Shown: positions 37,281-44,924, counted from the stretch's first letter. The stretch: DNA of 64,000 nt from Candidatus Melainabacteria bacterium (GCA_016716405.1 JADJWK010000001.1:496001-560000), one strand, 5' to 3'. The notes: generated by a model from the letters alone, not told the origin. A program made the numbers and translations.

Positions 37281-37703
37281 CTATTTACCGACCGGGGCTT
37301 CCTGCTGTTGCTGAAGGAGAACCACCTGAAAAGGCAACGAGCCTATGGATTGACCGGCAACTTCGAGAATGATCTCGTAAGCGCCTTCCTTATCGAAAGT
37401 CAGCCCGCTAAAAGCGCTGATGATTTTGTGGGTGAGATACTGATTCGGCAGGGGCTCGACCCTTGCCGTGGGAGACATTGCCACCACTTTGCCGCTGCTG
37501 TCCGCGATCTTGAACTGATACTCGAAACCCTGGCTGGTAGTCGAGACCTGAGCGAACGCATAGACCAGGGGAACCACAGCAGGGAAGGACTGAGCCGTGA
37601 TGCCGTTGTAGATATTAATGCAAGATACCGCGTCTCTTCGGAGCACGTCCTGAAGAACTCGCTCGCACAGCACGATTCCAATCAATCGAGGGGTATCACT
37701 CAT
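37281..37703 (-). CDS. Protein of unknown function (DUF6941-like)
   Basis: 140 residues, GAGAGG about 3-4 nt before the ATG. The start (PRLIGIVLCERVLQDVLRRD) followed by a beta-sandwich-like chain (QFKIADSSGKVVAM, EGAYEIILEVAGQSIGSLPFQVVL) resembles small cytosolic proteins catalogued as DUF6941; this match is from memory of the pattern and is not certain. It ends in a Gln-rich tail. It lies convergent to the retropepsin-like gene with 15 bp between stops. Confidence 0.6.
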   Translation of the reverse strand: MSDTPRLIGIVLCERVLQDVLRRDAVSCINIYNGITAQSFPAVVPLVYAFAQVSTTSQGFEYQFKIADSSGKVVAMSPTARVEPLPNQYLTHKIISAFSGLTFDKEGAYEIILEVAGQSIGSLPFQVVLLQQQQEAPVGK

Positions 37704-37748
37704 GGTCCTCTCCCGCAGTCCTTACTAACTCGCCGACAACCTGCCCAT

Positions 37749-37754
37749 TATACT
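37749..37754 (+). promoter_or_regulatory. Candidate -10 box before the 36-residue membrane peptide
   Basis: tatact (37749-37754) lies about 48 nt before the ATG at 37802. No convincing -35 box is seen. Confidence 0.3.
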
Positions 37755-37801
37755 AGGACTAGAGCCCTTCACCCCAAACAGCAGGAGCGCTGGACGACCT
37801 C

Positions 37802-37912
37802 ATGCTCGACCCCGAGAATCTCACCTTCGTGCAATGGTTCTGGATCTGCTTTGCTCTTGTCCTTATCGTCTTCTTTCTCTGTCGGTGGATAGATTTCACT
37901 TACCAGTACTGA
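37802..37912 (+). CDS. 36-residue single-pass membrane peptide
   Basis: Starts MLDPENLTFVQWFW and continues as one clean transmembrane helix (about residues 9-27, very rich in Phe, Leu, Val and Trp) with a short polar tail (CRWIDFTYQY). AGGAG lies 14 nt before the ATG, a longer gap than usual. A TATACT box stands upstream. The clear charge-helix-charge order is like known small bacterial membrane proteins; translation is unproven. Confidence 0.45.
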   Translation: MLDPENLTFVQWFWICFALVLIVFFLCRWIDFTYQY

Positions 37913-38359
37913 CCAGCTCATCGGCAGGGAATCAGGGATCGGGGAAGGGCACTGGCGCAACCGTGCACACCCACGCCATCTGCGCTAGCAGTATAGAGTC
38001 ATAGATTACTATCAGCAAGTAAGCCTTTCACAGGACTCATGAGTTCTTATATCGACTCGACCCCTTATCAGACGGAGGTTTTCAAGAACCTGCGCGCGCC
38101 CGCGGAGTTTAATTTGCTGATATGGATACGTTGACTCAAAAAGGGTGAACTTACTACGGTCTAGATCTCAACCCGACACTTTCAACCGAGCCCTTACCTA
38201 TCGTCAAACTTCGAAAGTAATTCCTGACAAGCGCCGTGCTTGAAACTCAACGAAAAGTTGAGGTGTGGGTTTGTTTGTCCATCCGAACTGGACGTCCGAC
38301 GCGCCTTCTGGCTCGCCGGAGTTTTCTCATTCCAAGTTTCTGAACACAGGAGACCTGCT
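37913..38359. other. 447-bp region upstream of the coaE fusion
   Basis: No ribosome-site-backed gene. The coaE frame extends back to 38240 without a site and the real start is taken as 38360. Nothing else is recognised. Confidence 0.5.
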
Positions 38360-40261
38360 ATGACAGAGCATCTTCACCATGGTGAGGATGCCGCAACCAC
38401 CAGCGCACCGGAGTCGCAGAGCCGCAAGCCGTATCTAATCGGCATCACGGGTACTCGCGGCGCTGGCAAATCGGTGGTGGGCGGTGTCCTCCAGGGTCTG
38501 GGCGTGACGGTGATCGACACCGACGACCTGACCCACGAGCTTTTGAATGGACCCAACCCCGCATACCACGAGGTTCTGGCGCGCTTCGGCAGCCAGCTCG
38601 TGGACGAAGAGGGCGGTCCGGTTGACCGGGAAAAGCTTGGCGCTGTCGTCTTCGCCGACGAACAGTCCAAGTGCGACCTGGAGGCTATCCTGATTCCCCG
38701 CATCAAGGCACTGCTTCTCGAGCGTATCGAGGCGCACGCCAGCGAGGACATTGTCGTGGTGCTGGTTCCCCTGCTCCACGAGACCAAGTCCAAGGGGGCT
38801 TACAACGAAGTCTGGTGCATCACCGCCACTGAGGCGCTCCTCATCGAGCGCATCATGAAGCGCGATGAGGTGGACGAGGCGACCGCCAGGGTTCTGCTTG
38901 CGGCTCAAATGGCCCAGGCGGACAAGGTCAAGCTCTCGGACTATGTCATCGACAACAGCGGTGACCTCAACCAGACCTCGGCGGCGGTGGAAAAGCTCTA
39001 CCGCGAAGCCGTGGAGCGCATGCGCGCCTGGCGCGCCAGCACTGCCGGCAAGAGCGGCGAGGGTGATAGCGGCAAGGGTGATAGCGGCAAAGGCGAAGGC
39101 GAGGACGGTGATGCCAGCGAGCATTACCGCGACCTGCTGGAGAGCCTCGCTCACCTGGGCACCGCCGAAGCCCTGGCCCGCATGGGAAACGTCGCGACCA
39201 CCCGGCACAAGCGCGCCGAGGCTGCCATGCGCATGAGCGTCAGCAGCAGCGAGGGCGACAGCCAGGGTGACGACGCTTCAATCGAACGCGAACTGGAGGT
39301 AACAGTCACCATGCAAGCTCGCAACAAAGGAGCGACCGGCGGCCCCGGCGGCTGCGCGTGCGGATGCGGCGACACCTGCCGTGTCTCCTGCGCCTGCCAG
39401 AAGGACTGCGGTTGCGAGTGCACCAAGCCGAAGCCGACGCCTCAGCCGCCCCAGCCGCACCCCGGCGACGGGCGCTCCGGTCTGAGGAGCCACGGCTGGC
39501 TGGTCCTGATCGCCTTCCTCGCCTTCCTGGCGTTCCTCGCCTTCCTCTTCGTCAAGTTCCCGCCCGGCGGGGACCACGGCGATAAGAGCGGCGGGAACAA
39601 CACCAGCGTGGTGGTGATCAACAACCCGCCGGGCTGCAACCCCTGCGGAGCCGGAACTGTGGTCACACCCTTCGAGCCTCCGGCACCGCCTGCCCCTTCC
39701 GGGGAAGGTCCTGTCAAAGAGGTGCCTGTCTGCGTCACAGGCAGGAAGACCCTCGACGAGGAGCCTGGTTACGCCTTCCGCTATGTGGCCAATGCAACCC
39801 GGCCGCGGGTGGCCACCTGGGTCGAATCGAAGTACGACGGCTGCACGAAGGTGTCGCTGGAGGGCTTCGATGCCACCGGTCGGATCGTGTTCCACCAGGA
39901 ATACGACTCCCATCTCTGGATGACCTGGCAGTGGGTGGTGCAGTACCATCCGGACGGCTCGGTTCAGATCGACCGTTTCGACGGTCGTGACCGCCGCAAC
40001 ACCTTCACCGGCAGAACCATCTATCGCTACAACCAGCACGGCTTCGTCGAGCTGGCGGAGCGGTATGACGGGATGCAGCGTCCGCTCTTCTCGGTCCGGG
40101 TCTCCCGGTCCGCCACAGGGGGGCTGGAGAGCGTATCGGTGACAGAGTTCGACGCCCGGACCGGCGCCGTTCTCAAGCAGTATGTCGAAGCCAACTCGGC
40201 ACGCGGCTCCGCCTTCATGGTGGGCAACTTCTACGTGTTCGAGCGCTTCGATCGCCGCTAG
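38360..40261 (+). CDS. coaE: Dephospho-CoA kinase fused to Cys-rich, transmembrane and MORN-like half
   Basis: 633 residues from the ATG at 38360 (AGGAG 7-8 nt upstream). Residues 25-230 are a complete dephospho-CoA kinase: Walker A GTRGAGKS (31-38), VIDTDDLTHELL, the VPLLHETK lid region, MKRDEVDE and DYVIDNSGDL near the end. It phosphorylates dephospho-CoA, the last step of CoA synthesis. A repeated Gly/Ser/Lys/Asp linker follows, then nine cysteines within residues 332-354 (CACGCG..CRVSCACQ..CGCEC), a Pro-rich stretch, one transmembrane helix (about 380-398, a FLA repeat), and a 230-residue outside domain with YHPDGSVQ-type MORN-like repeats. CoaE alone is normally about 200 residues. The frame is continuous, but a strong internal start may yield the second half alone. 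Confidence 0.88.
   Translation: MTEHLHHGEDAATTSAPESQSRKPYLIGITGTRGAGKSVVGGVLQGLGVTVIDTDDLTHELLNGPNPAYHEVLARFGSQLVDEEGGPVDREKLGAVVFADEQSKCDLEAILIPRIKALLLERIEAHASEDIVVVLVPLLHETKSKGAYNEVWCITATEALLIERIMKRDEVDEATARVLLAAQMAQADKVKLSDYVIDNSGDLNQTSAAVEKLYREAVERMRAWRASTAGKSGEGDSGKGDSGKGEGEDGDASEHYRDLLESLAHLGTAEALARMGNVATTRHKRAEAAMRMSVSSSEGDSQGDDASIERELEVTVTMQARNKGATGGPGGCACGCGDTCRVSCACQKDCGCECTKPKPTPQPPQPHPGDGRSGLRSHGWLVLIAFLAFLAFLAFLFVKFPPGGDHGDKSGGNNTSVVVINNPPGCNPCGAGTVVTPFEPPAPPAPSGEGPVKEVPVCVTGRKTLDEEPGYAFRYVANATRPRVATWVESKYDGCTKVSLEGFDATGRIVFHQEYDSHLWMTWQWVVQYHPDGSVQIDRFDGRDRRNTFTGRTIYRYNQHGFVELAERYDGMQRPLFSVRVSRSATGGLESVSVTEFDARTGAVLKQYVEANSARGSAFMVGNFYVFERFDRR
39295..39313 (+). promoter_or_regulatory. 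Internal Shine-Dalgarno and in-frame ATG within the coaE fusion
   Basis: GGAGGT (39295-39300) stands 10 nt before an in-frame ATG (39311, Met318). Initiation here would give a separate 316-residue protein starting MQARNKG, made of the Cys-rich segment, membrane helix and MORN-like domain. Confidence 0.5.
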
Positions 40262-40375
40262 CCCCGGCAAGCGGTGACCGGCTCACAGGGAGGCACCGCG
40301 ACGGTGCCTCCCTGTCCCGGTCTCAGGCAGAAATTCATGCAGCCATTTTTCTTCCCTAACTCTCAGGAGAACAAC

Positions 40376-40774
40376 ATGGCTCAAGCAACAGTCAGGCCCG
40401 TAACGGGTCACAAGTACAAGCTCGAGATCGACACCGGCGGGCACACCGTCGTGGCCGACCAGCCGACAGCGGCAGGCGGCTCCGGCAGCGGCCCGGACCC
40501 CAAAGAGCTCCTTGCCGGAGCCCTGGGGGCATGCGCCGCGCAAACGATCCTGATGATGGCTCCGTCCCGGAAATGGGACATCAAGGAGCTCACGGTCACC
40601 GTCAACATCTCCAAGAACGGCGATCAAGATGTCGTGGACGAGGTCATCGAGGTGAAGGGCAACCTCACCCAGAAAGAGCTCGACGCGATCAAGCGCATGG
40701 GAGAGCGTTGCCCGGTCATGAGGCTGTTCACCGGCACCAAGACCGTCACCGCCACCATCACGAAAAAGCCCTAG
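40376..40774 (+). CDS. OsmC/Ohr-family peroxiredoxin-like protein
   Basis: 132 residues from the ATG at 40376 (AGGAG 6 nt upstream; the frame start at 40274 is spurious). The OsmC fold is shown by HTVVADQPTAAGGSGSGPDPKELLAGALGACAAQT with the first redox Cys, and by ERCPVMRLF with the second. Family members reduce organic hydroperoxides through this Cys pair; some act instead on other small thiol substrates. It is cytosolic, of normal length, and directly downstream of the coaE fusion, so thiol chemistry is a possible shared theme. It has its own terminator. Confidence 0.92.
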   Translation: MAQATVRPVTGHKYKLEIDTGGHTVVADQPTAAGGSGSGPDPKELLAGALGACAAQTILMMAPSRKWDIKELTVTVNISKNGDQDVVDEVIEVKGNLTQKELDAIKRMGERCPVMRLFTGTKTVTATITKKP

Positions 40775-40786
40775 GCGCTGCTTCCC

Positions 40787-40809
40787 GAGCCGGAAATCAC
40801 CGGCTCTTT
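40787..40809 (+). terminator. Intrinsic terminator of the OsmC gene
   Basis: GAGCCGG (40787-40793) pairs with 40800-40806, followed by TTT. The T-tract is short. Confidence 0.65.
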
Positions 40810-40827
40810 CATCCAAGGAGCTATTCC

Positions 40828-40899
40828 GTGCAGCTCGTCGATTTCAAGTCGACCGACGAAAAAGAAATGACACTCGGCAGTCGGCAACGCCAGGGTTAG
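40828..40899 (+). CDS. Possible 23-residue leader peptide before the BT1 transporter
   Basis: A GTG with a perfect AAGGAG 7-8 nt upstream opens a frame of 23 codons (QLVDFKSTDEKEM then LGSRQRQG, stop at 40897). It ends 10 nt before the hairpin that covers the transporter ribosome site. It resembles a translational leader but has no match I recognise and may be chance. Confidence 0.4.
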   Translation: MQLVDFKSTDEKEMTLGSRQRQG

Positions 40900-40906
40900 A
40901 GCTCCG

Positions 40907-40956
40907 CGAGGACTCCCCTGGCTCGTCGCGCCGTTGTGCGACCAGAGGAGTCCCGC
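40907..40956 (+). promoter_or_regulatory. Hairpin sequestering the BT1 transporter ribosome site
   Basis: ggactcccctgg (40910-40921) pairs with 40942-40953 (11 of 12), and flanking gcg/cgc extends the stem. The 3' arm holds the GAGGAG site that serves the ATG at 40958. There is no T-tract, so control of translation rather than termination would be expected. Confidence 0.5.
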
Positions 40957-40957
40957 C

Positions 40958-42235
40958 ATGGGACCGGAAAACAACCAGTTGTCGCGTGAGATAAAGCGAC
41001 TGATGTTTCTTTTCGGCTTCGTCTACTTCGCCCAGGGAGTAGCGCAAGCCTCGGGGCTCATCTCACAGCCCCTCGCGCTTTACCTGAAAGAGGTCCTGGG
41101 GTTCGCCGCTGACAAGTCGGCGACCTACCTCGCAGTTCTTACTATCCCCTGGGTCATCAAGCCGCTTTATGGACTGATCTCGGACTTCGTGCCCCTGCTC
41201 GGGTACCGGCGCAAGACCTGGCTCGTTCTCATGAACAGCATGGCGGCGCTTGGTTTCTTGTGGCTCACCGGGCTCACAGACGCGACCACGATCCGTCTCG
41301 CGATGCTTCTGACCTGTATCGGCACCGCAGCTTCAGACGTGATTATCGACGCCCTCATGGTCGAGAACGGGCAGAAGTACAAGGCGACCGCCCGCTTCCA
41401 GTCCGTGCAGTGGCTCTGGTTCTACGTCTCGGCCATCGCCACGTCGCTCGTCGGCGGCTATCTCTGCGAGTGGCTCTCCCCCGAAAGCGCCCTGCGCGTC
41501 GCCGCACTCGTCACCATGTTCGCGCCTGCCGCGGTGGTGGTCCTGAGCTGGCTCGTCATCAAGGAGGAGAAAGCTCGCATCAATGCCGCCCAGCTCCGCG
41601 AAACCAGGAACGGTCTCCTGGAAGCGGTCAAATCCCGCCTGCTCTGGGCGGTGGCTATGTTCCTGGCATTCTGGAACTTCAGCCCGAGCTTCGGCACACC
41701 GCTGTTCTATCACATGATGGACACGCTGCACTTCAGCCAGAAGTTCATCGGACAGCTCAGTGCCATCGGAGCCGTAGGCTCCGTCATCGGCGCCTGGGCC
41801 TACGGGTATTTCTTCTCCAAGAAAAGCCTGCGCTTCCAGCTCCTGTTCAGCATCATCACCGGTACCATAGGCACCATCTCTTACCTGCTCCTGGTAGCGC
41901 CTTCGCCCTACGCAATGGCGATTGCTGTCACGCTGAGCCTGGTCTTTGGAGCTTCTGGCATGGTGGCGGTTCTGACCACAATGACGCTGGCTGCGCAGGT
42001 CTGCCCGAAGAAGGCGGAAGGCTTCACCTTCTCAGCCCTGATGTCGGTGAACAACGGCTTCGCCCAGCTCTCGGCCATCTTCGGAGCTTGGCTCTTCGTC
42101 AATGTCTTCAGCAACAGCCTCACGCCCCTCATCTGGGTATCCGCCGGCTTCACCTTCGCGTGCCTGGCACTCATGCCCATCATCAGCGGGGTCAAGGCGG
42201 CTCCGGACGACGCTGACAAGTCCGATAAGAACTGA
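40958..42235 (+). CDS. MFS transporter, BT1 (folate-biopterin) type
   Basis: 425 residues from the ATG at 40958 with GAGGAG 7-8 nt upstream. It has 12 predicted transmembrane helices. The block YFAQGVAQASGLISQPLALYLKE, then IPWVIKPLYGLISDFVPLLGYRRK, is typical of the BT1/folate-biopterin transporter group, which imports pterins or folate in protozoa and cyanobacteria; bacterial members are poorly characterised. The central loop carries LVIKEEKARINAAQLRE, and the C-terminus is a short acidic tail. A strong terminator follows. The ribosome site lies in a hairpin behind a possible leader peptide. Confidence 0.85.
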   Translation: MGPENNQLSREIKRLMFLFGFVYFAQGVAQASGLISQPLALYLKEVLGFAADKSATYLAVLTIPWVIKPLYGLISDFVPLLGYRRKTWLVLMNSMAALGFLWLTGLTDATTIRLAMLLTCIGTAASDVIIDALMVENGQKYKATARFQSVQWLWFYVSAIATSLVGGYLCEWLSPESALRVAALVTMFAPAAVVVLSWLVIKEEKARINAAQLRETRNGLLEAVKSRLLWAVAMFLAFWNFSPSFGTPLFYHMMDTLHFSQKFIGQLSAIGAVGSVIGAWAYGYFFSKKSLRFQLLFSIITGTIGTISYLLLVAPSPYAMAIAVTLSLVFGASGMVAVLTTMTLAAQVCPKKAEGFTFSALMSVNNGFAQLSAIFGAWLFVNVFSNSLTPLIWVSAGFTFACLALMPIISGVKAAPDDADKSDKN

Positions 42236-42239
42236 TTCC

Positions 42240-42292
42240 GGAAAGGAGGAGAGCGCTGAATCCGCGGCGCTCTCACTCCTTTCCTTTCTTTC
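42240..42292 (+). terminator. Intrinsic terminator of the BT1 transporter gene
   Basis: A 17-bp stem with one bulge (42240-42256 with 42267-42284) is followed by TTTCTTTC. Seven nt later a 6-bp dyad with a 7-nt spacer occurs (ctactg 42299-42304, cagtag 42312-42317). Confidence 0.85.
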
Positions 42293-42342
42293 AGCCAGCT
42301 ACTGACAACTACAGTAGAGCTCAACCGAATAGAGAAAAAGTC

Positions 42343-43116
42343 ATGCCTACCTCAAAAGACGATGTCAAACGCCAGTTCGGTCGTAATGCCGGCAACTACG
42401 CCCGCAGCGCCGGCCACGCCCGGGGTTCCGACCTCGACATCGTCCTCGATCTGCTCAAGCCCAATCGCCGCTGGCGCGTCCTCGACATCGCCACCGGAGC
42501 CGGACACACCGCTGCTCTGGTCGCTCCCCTGGTCGAGCATGTCACCGCCATCGACCTCGCCCCCGAGATGATCGAGGAGACCGAAAAGCTTTTCGCCTCG
42601 CGCGGTATCGAGAACGCTACCGCCCTGGTAATGGATACTGAAGCCCTGGACTTCGATGACGAAAGCTTCGATGCCGTCACCTGCCGGATCGCTCCGCATC
42701 ACTTCCTGGACATCGACAAAGCTATCGCCGAGATGGCCCGAGTCCTCTCGCCCCGCGGCGTGCTCGTCCTGGAAGACAGTTGCTCTCCGCAGGATGAACG
42801 GCTCGACCAGTTCATCAACTATGTCGAGCTCCTTCGCGACCCGACCCATATCCGCTCTTACAGCGAGAGCGAGTGGCGGTCGATGCTCACAAGCGCCGGT
42901 CTGAAGATCAAGAAAGTCCGCGAATACCGCAAGACCCACGAGATCGAGGACTGGATGGACAAAGCCGGTCTGGCTGCCGAAAAACGGCCTCTGGTCCTGA
43001 GGTCTTTCGCCCAGGCTTCCGCAGCCGCCATCGAGCATTTCGCCATCACTTTCGATGGCATCACCCCCGTGTCGTACACCGACGACAAGATCATCATCAG
43101 GGCAGTGAAGTCCTGA
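42343..43116 (+). CDS. Class I SAM-dependent methyltransferase
   Basis: 257 residues. Motif I VLDIATGAGHTA (about 47-58), the acidic VTAIDLAPEM (about 67-76), and VMDTEALDFDDESFDAVTCR (motif II) mark a UbiE/Methyltransf_11 fold. PHHFLDIDKAIAEMARVLSPRGVLVLED is the expected later strand. The ribosome site is weak (GAGAAAAAG). The substrate cannot be told; menaquinone, sterol-like or small-molecule targets are all possible. It overlaps no neighbour and is followed 17 bp later by a small gene likely in the same operon. Confidence 0.88.
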   Translation: MPTSKDDVKRQFGRNAGNYARSAGHARGSDLDIVLDLLKPNRRWRVLDIATGAGHTAALVAPLVEHVTAIDLAPEMIEETEKLFASRGIENATALVMDTEALDFDDESFDAVTCRIAPHHFLDIDKAIAEMARVLSPRGVLVLEDSCSPQDERLDQFINYVELLRDPTHIRSYSESEWRSMLTSAGLKIKKVREYRKTHEIEDWMDKAGLAAEKRPLVLRSFAQASAAAIEHFAITFDGITPVSYTDDKIIIRAVKS

Positions 43117-43133
43117 CGAAAGAGGAGAAAACG

Positions 43134-43313
43134 ATGATCGAAGCCACCCAAGAAATCTGCCGCAAGGCTGACGAGCATGCCGCCGCAGTGGTAGAAGACT
43201 ACCAGAGACGTGCTCGAGAACAGGGCACCGAGCCCAGCGTCGAAATCATGTTCGAGCTTCATCGCGCCGCCTGGGCCTCAGTCACAGGCGCCAGCGCCGT
43301 CAAAGTGGTCTGA
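43134..43313 (+). CDS. Small protein downstream of the methyltransferase
   Basis: 59 residues, with AGAGGAG about 7 nt before the ATG and only 17 bp after the methyltransferase stop. It is helical and acidic to neutral (ATQEICRKADEHAAAVVEDY, then REQGTEPSVEIMFELHRAAW). No family is recognised, but the ribosome site and spacing make it a likely true gene. Confidence 0.65.
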   Translation: MIEATQEICRKADEHAAAVVEDYQRRAREQGTEPSVEIMFELHRAAWASVTGASAVKVV

Positions 43314-43416
43314 CCACTTTCGAGAAGGGCTCCTCGAGCCGGATTCCCGCCTCGAGCGAGTCCCCTTCTCCTTCCCAGAATGTCTACTATATTGCAGCAT
43401 AGTTCAAAAATCCAAA

Positions 43417-43470
43417 AATATGACTCAGGCGTCAAAAAAAATCGAGAAAATTTGACGCCACAGTCATATT
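43417..43470. repeat. 20-bp inverted repeat (hairpin element, copy 2)
   Basis: Arms 43417-43436 and 43451-43470 match at 18 of 20 positions (the two mismatches are adjacent) around a 14-nt A-rich spacer. The arm aatatgact..ggcgtcaaa resembles the perfect hairpin at 19080-19135. A TATA element (actatattgcagcatagt, 43386-43403) precedes it. Confidence 0.8.
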
Positions 43471-43483
43471 CGAAGACCTTCAC

Positions 43484-43516
43484 AAAAACCGGGGCGCCCT
43501 CCTGGCGTCCCCGGTT
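43484..43516 (-). terminator. Intrinsic terminator of the YxPPxR-repeat protein gene
   Basis: An 11-bp stem with one bulge (accggggcgcc and its partner, 43488-43516) is followed on the minus strand by TTTTGTG. Confidence 0.75.
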
Positions 43517-43539
43517 AGCGAAGCAATGTCTAAACCGGA

Positions 43540-44121
43540 TCAGCGTCTTCTGCTGGCTTTTTCCTTGAGCTCTCTGATCTGCTGGTCGAACTGGTCTTCT
43601 AGCTGATCGAGATAGTCCCGGTAAGCATCGTAGTCGTGGTCACAAGTCGGCGGCTGGTAGTACGCCGGAGGCTGGTAGCGCGTCGGCGGCGAGTAATATG
43701 CCGGCGGCTGGTAACGCGTCGGCGGCTGGTAAAACGCCGGAGGCTGGTAGCGCGTCGGCGGCGAGTAATATGCCGGCGGCTGGTAGCGCGTCGGCGGCTG
43801 GTAGCGCGTCGGCGGCTGGTAACGCGTCGGCGGCTGGTAGCGCGTCGGCGGCTGGTAGCGCGTCGGCGGCTGGTAACGCGTCGGCGGCTGGTAGCGCGTC
43901 GGCGGCGAGTAATATACCGGCGGCTGGTAGTAAGTCGGCGGGCGGTAATAGCGCTGGGGCGGGTAGCCGATTGACACACCGTTATTGTCGATATAGAGCC
44001 CGATTCCGGGCAGAGACAGACCGAAGGAAGGCCGGCAGCCGTGGTAGTGGCCGGCCCGGGCTTCGGCGGATGGCAGACAGGCTGTTGCGAACAGCAGACA
44101 GGCGAAGATACAGCTTCTCAT
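43540..44121 (-). CDS. Secreted protein with 17 YxPPxR/Y hexapeptide repeats
   Basis: 193 residues from the ATG at 44121 (MRSCIFACLLFATACLPSAEARA signal peptide); a frame runs back to 44163 without a site, and the ribosome site is weak in either case. After a short unique segment (HYHGCRPSFGLSLPGIGLYIDNN), about 17 tandem hexapeptides follow (YYRPP, TYYQPP, then seven TRYQPP in a row and variants AYYSPP/AFYQPP). The tail is a charged helix (DYLDQLEDQFDQQIRELKEK). Repeats of this type occur in cell-wall or extracellular matrix proteins. The DNA shows an 18-bp direct repeat. It has its own terminator on the minus strand. Confidence 0.85.
   Translation of the reverse strand: MRSCIFACLLFATACLPSAEARAGHYHGCRPSFGLSLPGIGLYIDNNGVSIGYPPQRYYRPPTYYQPPVYYSPPTRYQPPTRYQPPTRYQPPTRYQPPTRYQPPTRYQPPTRYQPPAYYSPPTRYQPPAFYQPPTRYQPPAYYSPPTRYQPPAYYQPPTCDHDYDAYRDYLDQLEDQFDQQIRELKEKASRRR
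43646..43960. repeat. 18-bp coding tandem repeats (YQPPTR unit)
   Basis: The DNA behind the hexapeptides of the secreted protein: ctggtagcgcgtcggcgg and close variants repeat about 17 times. Shadow frames on both strands arise from it. Confidence 0.9.
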
Positions 44122-44597
44122 TTTATTCTTTCTCTTGGAGCTGTGTGGGAGCGCCGGAGCCACAGCGGCTCCGACTGAATCGATGACTTCGGAATGGGCG
44201 ACTGGTTAGATGGCGGAGAGGTTCCTTGCCTGATCGAAGCGAATCGGAAATCTAGTCAGAGCCTAACCGGTCCATGCTCGGCCAATCCAGAGCCGGCAGG
44301 CGCGAAGAGCCCCGGCGCCCCTCGTGGTCTCACCACTGATGGTGTCATCTCAAAGTAGCGGAGCTGGCTGTTTGGATATGATCGAATCTACAAACGGACG
44401 AAGAGGAGCCTTTCGCTCTCTCCTCTCAAGAGTAATCTACAGAAAATCTAGCCGGCGAAATGATGGGCGCTGGTGGCTAGAACCACCACCAGGAAAACCA
44501 GTCCCAGAACGAATGCGATTTTGTCGCCACAGCTGATCGGAGTCATTTCCAGTCTCTCATCAGTAAATCCCAATGCCCAATAGTATAACGGATGGAT
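44122..44597. other. 476-bp intergenic region, no gene supported
   Basis: Between two minus-strand genes. A TATA-containing stretch (tagtataac, 44581-44589) lies just past the 44598 stop. No hairpin with a T-tract or RNA gene is seen. Confidence 0.5.
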
Positions 44598-44924
44598 CTA
44601 CCACAACCAGGGGTAATAAGCTCGCTTGCTCTGCTTGTACCGCTCCAGGTCCTCTTCGGTAAACTGGCTCAGAATCTGCTCTCTGAACCCCAGAAGATCG
44701 TCAAGAACCTTGTCAGGGAAGGAAAAATTCTTAACACCGATGGTCCTGGAGGTTTTCTCTTCCAGCCAGCCACGGTCGACCAGCTCGTCTGCATCGCGGT
44801 CTCTGGTCATGATCGGCAGCTGCTCGAGATCGCCGGCCAGGGCATAGCAAATCAAGAGCTTGGTCTGGCGGGACAGGCCCTGAAAAGCTTCCATCGTCAC
44901 TGCTGTTTGAGGCTCAACCACCAT
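44598..44924 (-). CDS. Protein of unknown function, divergent from htrA
   Basis: 108 residues from the ATG at 44924 (GGGGA about 8 nt upstream). A much longer frame (to 45875) exists only because it runs antisense to htrA. The protein is helical with a winged-helix-like middle (RQTKLLICYALAGDLEQLPIM) and ends YKQSKRAYYPWLW. No membrane helix. The family is not recognised. Confidence 0.65.
   Translation of the reverse strand: MVVEPQTAVTMEAFQGLSRQTKLLICYALAGDLEQLPIMTRDRDADELVDRGWLEEKTSRTIGVKNFSFPDKVLDDLLGFREQILSQFTEEDLERYKQSKRAYYPWLW

Noticed and set aside
43636..44186. Plus-strand Ala/Ser-rich and Arg-rich frames
   Set aside because: Alternate-frame readings of the coding repeats of the YxPPxR protein.
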